DNA from: Anaerolineaceae bacterium
GTDB lineage: Bacteria; Chloroflexota; Anaerolineae; Anaerolineales; Anaerolineaceae
DNA: 26,227 nt
Direction of reading: 5' to 3'
NCBI GenBank assembly: GCA_011620465.1
Contig: WOZC01000169.1
Span: forward strand, 10,492-36,718
Shown: positions 21,612 through 26,227 of the stretch, in pieces
Layout: every line of letters begins with the position of its first letter
How positions within the stretch are numbered: the first letter of the stretch is position 1
Program-made: the position numbers and the translations under genes
Notes under the pieces: model-generated
The model's input: the letters and a program-made list of their open reading frames with translations, nothing else
The model's database searches: none
What the model was told of the DNA's origin: nothing

Positions 21612-21617
21612 AGTATA
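21612..21617 (-). promoter_or_regulatory. Candidate -10 box of xseA (possible leaderless transcript)
   Basis: TATACT on the minus strand ends six bases before the xseA ATG, so normal initiation spacing would put +1 on the A of the start codon. No good -35 box is seen. A dyad ATACTT-A-AAGTAT covers 21604-21616. Confidence 0.4.
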
Positions 21618-21702
21618 AGCGATTCTCAATGGCAGAGCTGTCTGAAATAGACCGCAGCAGATCTACATGGGCTTTAACTGCCGGCATGATCGTTGGACCA
21701 TT

Positions 21703-21732
21703 CTGTCAACTGCCTCGAAGAAAGGCTATAAT
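21703..21732 (+). promoter_or_regulatory. Predicted promoter of the cysteine-knuckle lipoprotein gene
   Basis: A perfect TATAAT (21727-21732) follows CTGTCA (21703-21708, four of six matches) with an 18-base spacer. The start of transcription would be near 21739, about 16 bases before ATG 21755. Confidence 0.55.
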
Positions 21733-21754
21733 TGATTTGTTTAATGGAGGAACT

Positions 21755-22408
21755 ATGAAAAAAGTGATTTTATTCAGTCTATTTCTGATCTTGCTGATCT
21801 CAGCTGGTTGTACTGCCCAAACTGATGAAGCTTTGGCGACACAACAGGCAATGAGCGTCAAGCTGACTGTGCAAGGCAGTGATATTGAAGCGTTGAAAAC
21901 TCAAGTATCCCGCCCAACAGCAACGTGTGCTGTTTGCGAAATCCCTACCTGTGCTGTCTGCCCAACGGCGACGGTAGCACCTACCTCAACCACCCCCACA
22001 GCTATCCCGGCAACCGCCACCCCACAAGTTCGCAATGGTGCGCTTTCGGGTTCGCTGTCTTATCCGAGTGGAAACATTCCCGCGCTGCGGATTGTGGCTA
22101 TGAATCCCTTGACTGGTGTTTATTACTGGCAAAATACGGTAGCGGGCCAGAGCTTTTACCGCTTCACTGACCTGGAACCAGCAAGTTATTACGTGTTAGC
22201 TTATGATATTGCCAACCCTTCCAAAACCTTTTTCGGAGCTTATTCCAAGGCGGTTCCCTGCGGGTTGACTGCGGCTTGTACGGACCACGGTCTGATCGCA
22301 GTGGAAGTCAAACCTGGCGAAGAGACAAAAGACATCAATCCTTCCGATTGGTATGCTGACCCGGCAGAATGGAACTGGCCGATTGACCCGACCATCAAGT
22401 GGGATTAG
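21755..22408 (+). CDS. Predicted lipoprotein with four-cysteine motif and beta-rich C-terminal domain
   Basis: The product has 217 residues from ATG 21755, which has GGAGGA four to five bases upstream. An open frame extends to an ATG at 21629, but it would bury the signal peptide and run through the promoter. Residues 1-19 are a lipoprotein signal (K-K, hydrophobic stretch, lipobox S-A-G-C, C19). A short helical part is followed by C58-x2-C61-x4-C66-x2-C69, made of two T-C-A-V-C units, then a Pro/Thr/Ala linker to about residue 90. Residues 95-217 have G-S-L-S-Y-P-S-G-N-I-P and F-T-D-L-E-P-A-S-Y-Y-V-L-A-Y-D, resembling carboxypeptidase-regulatory-like beta sandwiches common in surface proteins. 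The function is unknown. A further cysteine pair (P-C-G-L-T-A-A-C) may form a disulfide. Confidence 0.8.
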   Translation: MKKVILFSLFLILLISAGCTAQTDEALATQQAMSVKLTVQGSDIEALKTQVSRPTATCAVCEIPTCAVCPTATVAPTSTTPTAIPATATPQVRNGALSGSLSYPSGNIPALRIVAMNPLTGVYYWQNTVAGQSFYRFTDLEPASYYVLAYDIANPSKTFFGAYSKAVPCGLTAACTDHGLIAVEVKPGEETKDINPSDWYADPAEWNWPIDPTIKWD

Positions 22409-22441
22409 CTGAAGTCCAGATAATGAACTGCCGTGATTGAG

Positions 22442-22462
22442 AAATGCAGGCGAAAGCATTTT
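22442..22462 (+). terminator. Weak hairpin after the lipoprotein gene
   Basis: AAATGC (22442-22447) pairs with GCATTT (22456-22461) around an eight-base loop, with TTTT spanning the 3' end. It is short and A/T-rich, so it is only a possible terminator. Confidence 0.3.
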
Positions 22463-22479
22463 AACAAATGACCCACTTG

Positions 22480-22511
22480 CCCCCCTTCCTGTGCTTTTTG
22501 CTGGAGGGGGG
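22480..22511. terminator. G/C-rich hairpin between lipoprotein and protease genes
   Basis: CCCCCC (22480-22485) followed by TTCC pairs with GGA then GGGGGG (22503-22511), giving about nine pairs with one bulge and a loop containing TTTTT. It lacks a long T-tract after the stem, so it may be a terminator or a structured leader for the next gene. Confidence 0.4.
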
Positions 22512-22546
22512 TTGGAAATTAATACCCAATAATTTCATACCGCTGG

Positions 22547-24406
22547 ATGAGAGAGGATGATTTGATTCAACATAAAAACCAAACGAGAGGCGTTGTCCTT
22601 GTAAGCCTTTTGTGTGTGATGCTCCTAATCATTTCGGCTTGTTCGTTCATCACCAGGGAGCAACCCGAGCGCATTTTGGAGGTTGAATTGGTCTTGCCTG
22701 CCACCGAAATCAGCCAGGGACGTGTTTTTGACCTCCAGTTGGTCCTTTCCAACCCTGGTCTTTACAACGTGCACATCAGCCGTATCAACATGCCAAAGGA
22801 ATTGATGAATGCCGCCCGATATATCGGTTCAGAGCCTGCTCTTACATTGGTTCGCAACGAGGTTGGGGAGGGCTTGATAGAAATGGACCTGACAATCGCT
22901 CCGACGGGTAAAGAAGTATTCACTTTTCGTTTCGAAGCCGTTGAAAGCGGAACCCTGGAAGGTGCAGGTTTGGTCAGGACGGATGACAAGGATTTCGCTT
23001 TTGATGTTCGGATTGATGTGACTGGTGTTAATCCCGAAGGCTGGCAACCAGGCTCCTCTCCGCTAACGACGCCGACCGCACTCAGCGCGATCCCCTGGCA
23101 AGCGGTTGTACAAATTGAAGCCACTGTAGATATCGACGGTCAGGAAGTGGTCGGCTGGACGGGTTCCGGCACGATCATCAGTTCAGATGGACTGATTTTG
23201 ACTAACGCGCACGTAGTGCTTTCGGATCGTTTTTACCAGGTGAAGAACCTGATCATCTCGTTGACTGTGGCAGAAGATGCGCCCCCCGTGCGAACCTATT
23301 ACGCCAGTATTGTGCAGGCAGACGAAGCTCTGGATATTGCTGTAATCAAACCAAACCGGGATTTGAACGGAAACCCCTTGAATTACAGCCTGTTGAACTT
23401 GCCTTTTGTTCCCCTGGGCGATTCCGACGAGTTGAAATTGGGAGAATCGATCAACATCCTGGGGTATCCGGGAATCGGCGGTGATACGATAACACTCACC
23501 CGGGGAGAGGTGAGCGGGTTTACTTCTGAAGAAGCGTACGGCAACCGGGCTTTCATCAAGACCAGCGGAACGATTGCAGGTGGAAACAGCGGTGGTCTGG
23601 CAGTGAATGAAAGGGGTGAACTGATCGGCGTTCCTACGGCAGTCGGATCGGGCGATTTGAGCGATGCTATTGTTGACTGCCGCGCCCTGATGGACACCAA
23701 CCGGGATGGGTATATTGATGATAATGACACCTGTGTGCCAACCGGCGGCTTTATCAACGCTCTGCGCCCAATTAACCTGGCGATGGAGTTGGTGACAGCT
23801 GCCAGGGCTGGTGAAGTCGCAATTACCGCTGGAAATGCCAATGGCGTGAATTTCAACGTAGATGGTCAGATTATCTTCGAAGACGATTTTTCAGACCCAA
23901 AAAGTGGCTGGAGTAACATCGTGGATAAGGATGGCGAGTCAAAATACGAAAACGGGGAATACGTTATCAGGGTCAGAAAGCCGATGTATTTGGTCTGGTC
24001 GGATCAGGAATACCTGTATGATCCGATCGTGATCGAAGCGGATGTTCGAGTGGTTGAATCGGTTGGGGATGCCGATTATGGTTTCATCTGCGGATTGGTG
24101 GATAACGAACATTTTTACGTTCTCGAAATCAGCGAGGATGGCTATTACACCATTTGGAAGCAGGATGGGAAAGACACATTTTTTTTGGTGGACTGGAGTT
24201 ACTCCCAGGAAGTTGCTGGGGGAGGACCCTTCCGGTTGAGCGCGCAATGCGGCAAGGACCAATTGGTGCTGGCTTTGGACGGAACTGTTTTGGCGACCAC
24301 GGTTGATCCAGACTATCAACCTGGCGGAATTGGAATGCTGGCGGGCACCTTTGACCTTTCTGGATTCAAGGTGGCGTTTGACAATTTACAACTACTAATT
24401 GAGTGA
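22547..24406 (+). CDS. Secreted trypsin-like serine protease lipoprotein with EF-hand-like loop and lectin-like C-terminal domain
   Basis: The product has 619 residues from ATG 22547. A TTG at 22562 has AGAGGA four bases upstream and would remove the acidic R-E-D-D from the signal, so it may be the real start. The lipobox is I-S-A-C (C32). Residues 40-165 look like a beta-rich domain. The protease domain (about 185-430) has the trypsin triad H222 (T-N-A-H-V-V), D263 (A-L-D-I-A-V-I-K) and S348 (A-G-G-N-S-G-G). Residues 383-394, D-T-N-R-D-G-Y-I-D-D-N-D, are a complete calcium-binding loop between C378 and C396. From about 443, F-E-D-D-F-S-D-P-K-S-G-W starts a concanavalin-like jelly-roll domain. 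There is no PDZ domain. Its substrates are unknown. The thioesterase gene starts seven bases downstream. Confidence 0.85.
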   Translation: MREDDLIQHKNQTRGVVLVSLLCVMLLIISACSFITREQPERILEVELVLPATEISQGRVFDLQLVLSNPGLYNVHISRINMPKELMNAARYIGSEPALTLVRNEVGEGLIEMDLTIAPTGKEVFTFRFEAVESGTLEGAGLVRTDDKDFAFDVRIDVTGVNPEGWQPGSSPLTTPTALSAIPWQAVVQIEATVDIDGQEVVGWTGSGTIISSDGLILTNAHVVLSDRFYQVKNLIISLTVAEDAPPVRTYYASIVQADEALDIAVIKPNRDLNGNPLNYSLLNLPFVPLGDSDELKLGESINILGYPGIGGDTITLTRGEVSGFTSEEAYGNRAFIKTSGTIAGGNSGGLAVNERGELIGVPTAVGSGDLSDAIVDCRALMDTNRDGYIDDNDTCVPTGGFINALRPINLAMELVTAARAGEVAITAGNANGVNFNVDGQIIFEDDFSDPKSGWSNIVDKDGESKYENGEYVIRVRKPMYLVWSDQEYLYDPIVIEADVRVVESVGDADYGFICGLVDNEHFYVLEISEDGYYTIWKQDGKDTFFLVDWSYSQEVAGGGPFRLSAQCGKDQLVLALDGTVLATTVDPDYQPGGIGMLAGTFDLSGFKVAFDNLQLLIE

Positions 24407-24413
24407 GGTGCTC

Positions 24414-24824
24414 ATGAAAATGCAGACTTTGACAATCCACCACCTGGTCAAAGGGGAAGACTTGAACCACCATCGGACCTTGTACGCAGGAAGAGGCGCA
24501 GAATGGTTGGTTGAGGCTGGTTTTATCGCCGCCTCAAACCTTCTACCACCGGAATTTGTTCTTTGTCTGAAAATTCACGGGATGACTTTCATTCGTCCAG
24601 TTAAACCTGGAGAAGTAGTACGTTACGATTCCCGAATCGTGTTGACAGGAAGATCGCGATTGATTGCCTATATCAGGGCAACCACCAAGGGGGAGTTGAC
24701 GGTTGATGGTTTTATCACCTTTGTTTATGTCGACGAAAACGGAAAATCCAGACCGCATGGGATTACCATCGAGGCTGAAACTCCAGAAGAGTTCGAAATT
24801 CAAAAACGAGCGTCTGAGTTGTAA
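24414..24824 (+). CDS. Hotdog-fold acyl-CoA thioesterase
   Basis: The product has 136 residues from ATG 24414, which has GAGG five bases upstream. A longer frame starting with TTG 24399 overlaps the protease stop, and a second ATG at 24420 is too far from the ribosome-binding site. The pattern H-L-V-K-G-E-D-L-N-H-H-R-T-L-Y-A-G-R (about residues 9-26), with a conserved N-H near the start of the long helix, then R-P-V-K-P-G-E-V-V-R-Y-D, is that of the YciA/BFIT-like acyl-CoA hydrolases, which release CoA from acyl-CoA. The substrate is not predictable. It is cytoplasmic, with no signal peptide, although its neighbours are exported proteases. It probably shares a transcript with the upstream protease (seven-base spacing). 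Confidence 0.8.
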   Translation: MKMQTLTIHHLVKGEDLNHHRTLYAGRGAEWLVEAGFIAASNLLPPEFVLCLKIHGMTFIRPVKPGEVVRYDSRIVLTGRSRLIAYIRATTKGELTVDGFITFVYVDENGKSRPHGITIEAETPEEFEIQKRASEL

Positions 24825-24878
24825 ACCACAAGTTCTTTTTTGACCAGAGGGGCTCTGAACCAGGCAGATCTACCACGC

Positions 24879-24915
24879 TATACTTTTTATAAACCATTAA
24901 CAAACTTGGTTTATA
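24879..24915 (+). promoter_or_regulatory. Candidate promoter and operator-like dyad of the HtrA-like gene
   Basis: TATACT (24879-24884) could be a -10 box; the matching -35 (CTGAAC at 24855-24860) is weak. Just downstream, TATAAACC (24888-24895) and GGTTTATA (24908-24915) form a perfect eight-base inverted repeat with a 12-base spacer, about 37 bases before the start codon. Confidence 0.35.
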
Positions 24916-24951
24916 TTTAATTAATGAAAGTTATAGAGATTAGAGGTGTTT

Positions 24952-26133
24952 ATGAATAAACGAAACCGGACATTCAGGATCATCACATTTTTGATGGTTA
25001 TTTTTTTGGTCTTATCAGCCTGCAGGCTGACTCGGAGTAATAGTCAAACTACGCCGGAGGCAGTGGAGCAAGTCCCTGAAGAGAGTGTAGCCACGCTGGA
25101 AGCACAAACCAGCCAGACCATTCTTGTTCCCGAATACGCTTCCCTGGAGGGCAGCCTTGAGGCTTTATATGAGCAAGTCAGTCCCGGAGTTGTTTCGCTG
25201 CAGTTTACGACAGCCGAAGGTAACGGTCAGGGCACAGGTTTTGTCATCGATAAAGAAGGGCATATTGTGACCAATTATCACGTAGCCAGCGATGCGACCG
25301 AGCTGGAAGTTCACTTCCCATCGGGCTTGAAGGTGTACGGAACGGTGATAGGAAGCGACATGGACTCCGACCTGGCTGTAATCAAGGTGGATGTTGACCC
25401 CGATGTGCTGGTCCCGTTGACCCTGGGAGATTCCGAAGCTATCAAAGTTGGTCAAACCGTAGTAGCGATTGGCAACCCCTATGGGCTCAGCGGTACGATG
25501 ACGGTTGGGATCGTTTCAGCGAGAGGGCGAGTGCTCGATTCGATGCGCCAAACGGAGTCAGGAACGTATTATTCTTCGGGTGACACCATCCAGACCGATG
25601 CGCTGATCAACCCAGGAAACTCTGGCGGTCCACTCTTGAACCTGAACGGAGAAGTGATCGGCGTAAACCGGGCAATTCAAACCGCAGGTATAAGTATTAC
25701 TGGCGGCGCGGTCAGCACTGGCATCGGGTTTGCTATCTCCTCTAATACGGTGCGCAGGGTTGTACCATCTTTGATTGAAAATGGTTCCTATGCCTATCCC
25801 TATTTGGGCTTGTCCAGTTATTCCAATATGTCCCTGGCGATGGTTGAGGCGTTGAAACTACCGCAATCGACCGGCGCTTATGTTGCCAGTGTTGTAGCAG
25901 GCGGCCCGGCAGACAAGGCGGGGATCAAGGGCGGAACGCAGCCAACTTCGGTCCAGGGATTGACTACAGGCGGCGATTTGATCATTGCGGTGGATGGGAT
26001 TGAAATCAAAGATTTCAGCGAATTGATGAGTTACCTCGTGTTGAACACTTCGGTGGGTGACCAGATCACTCTGACAATTATTCGCAGTGGTAAAACCATG
26101 GATGTTCCTGTGACATTAGGTCAACGACAATAG
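24952..26133 (+). CDS. HtrA/DegP-like serine protease lipoprotein with PDZ domain
   Basis: The product has 393 residues from ATG 24952 (AGAGG five bases upstream); a GTG two codons earlier overlaps that ribosome-binding site. The signal ends in the lipobox L-S-A-C (C24), and a Thr/Glu/Gln-rich linker follows to about residue 60. The protease domain has the trypsin-type triad H110 (T-N-Y-H-V-A), D140 (S-D-L-A-V-I-K) and S224 (N-P-G-N-S-G-G-P-L), with the HtrA segments G-T-G-F-V-I-D and A-I-G-N-P-Y-G-L-S-G-T. One PDZ domain occupies about residues 285-393 (A-Y-V-A-S-V-V-A-G-G-P-A-D-K-A-G-I then G-D-L-I-I-A-V-D-G). HtrA proteins degrade or refold damaged envelope proteins. A strong terminator follows 17 bases after the stop. 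Confidence 0.93.
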   Translation: MNKRNRTFRIITFLMVIFLVLSACRLTRSNSQTTPEAVEQVPEESVATLEAQTSQTILVPEYASLEGSLEALYEQVSPGVVSLQFTTAEGNGQGTGFVIDKEGHIVTNYHVASDATELEVHFPSGLKVYGTVIGSDMDSDLAVIKVDVDPDVLVPLTLGDSEAIKVGQTVVAIGNPYGLSGTMTVGIVSARGRVLDSMRQTESGTYYSSGDTIQTDALINPGNSGGPLLNLNGEVIGVNRAIQTAGISITGGAVSTGIGFAISSNTVRRVVPSLIENGSYAYPYLGLSSYSNMSLAMVEALKLPQSTGAYVASVVAGGPADKAGIKGGTQPTSVQGLTTGGDLIIAVDGIEIKDFSELMSYLVLNTSVGDQITLTIIRSGKTMDVPVTLGQRQ

Positions 26134-26150
26134 GTAATTGAACGTTAATA

Positions 26151-26187
26151 AAAGAGGTCGTGCTTTATATGCGCGACCTCTTTTTTT
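26151..26187 (+). terminator. Strong rho-independent terminator of the HtrA-like gene
   Basis: AAAGAGGTCG (26151-26160) pairs with CGACCTCTTT (26174-26183), extended by three further pairs inside to a 13-pair stem with a seven-base loop. The 3' side runs into seven T residues (26181-26187). Confidence 0.92.
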
Positions 26188-26188
26188 A

Positions 26189-26213
26189 ACGGAGGGAGAT
26201 GAACCCCCTCCGT
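26189..26213. repeat. Inverted repeat at the window end
   Basis: ACGGAGGG (26189-26196) and CCCTCCGT (26206-26213) are perfect inverted repeats around a nine-base loop, directly behind the terminator. Its role is unclear; it may be part of an intergenic repeat or the terminator of a convergent gene beyond the window. Confidence 0.45.
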
Positions 26214-26227
26214 ACGGTTAGGCCTCG

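Noticed and set aside
21629..21754. Upstream extension of the four-cysteine lipoprotein
   Set aside because: It would run through the predicted promoter and place 42 residues before the lipoprotein signal peptide; GGAGGA precedes ATG 21755.
1..26227. CRISPR array, transposon, prophage or toxin-antitoxin module
   Set aside because: No regularly spaced direct repeats, transposase, integrase or phage-like genes, or small paired genes of that type, were visible on either strand.

Overview
The window is a bacterial chromosome segment dominated by the S10-spc-alpha ribosomal-protein supercluster. It most likely comes from a member of the Chloroflexota close to class Anaerolineae. That placement is inferred from the zinc-type S14, S4 and L36, the rplQ-truA-rplM-rpsI order, the Pro/Thr-rich 'PTAT' lipoprotein linkers and the 'DDFSDPKSGW' lectin-like domain; no rRNA is present to confirm it.

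Positions 1-15693 are one long plus-strand block: rplD (3' end only)-rplW-rplB-rpsS-rplV-rpsC-rplP-rpmC-rpsQ-rplN-rplX-rplE-rpsN(Z)-rpsH-rplF-rplR-rpsE-rpmD-rplO-secY-adk-map, then a promoter-bearing gap, then rpmJ-rpsM-rpsK-rpsD-rpoA-rplQ-truA-rplM-rpsI. Many genes are separated by fewer than 30 bases or overlap through TAATG, ATGA or 8-base junctions, which implies translational coupling. infA is missing from its usual place between map and rpmJ. Two ribosomal proteins carry unusual 53-residue C-terminal tails: S17 (acidic) and L24 (basic, replacing the normal C-terminus). The block ends in a hairpin terminator after rpsI.

Positions 15894-18963 hold two overlapping plus-strand genes: a YabN-type methylase/MazG pyrophosphohydrolase fusion and a MurJ/MviN lipid II flippase. 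A 288-base gene-free stretch follows, with degenerate REP-like pieces and hairpins. Positions 19252-21605 are a minus-strand operon read right to left: xseA-xseB (exonuclease VII), a YuiD-type divergent PAP2 protein, and a GNAT acetyltransferase.

Positions 21755-26133 are on the plus strand and encode envelope functions. They comprise a small lipoprotein with a four-cysteine knuckle, a trypsin-like lipoprotein protease with an EF-hand-like loop and a lectin-like C-terminal domain, a hotdog thioesterase, and an HtrA/DegP-like lipoprotein protease with a PDZ domain. A very clear terminator follows the last gene. No tRNA, rRNA, CRISPR array, transposon or prophage gene was seen. Nothing here is clearly a new defence or mobile system; the most unusual features are the two tailed ribosomal proteins and the protease/lipoprotein cluster.
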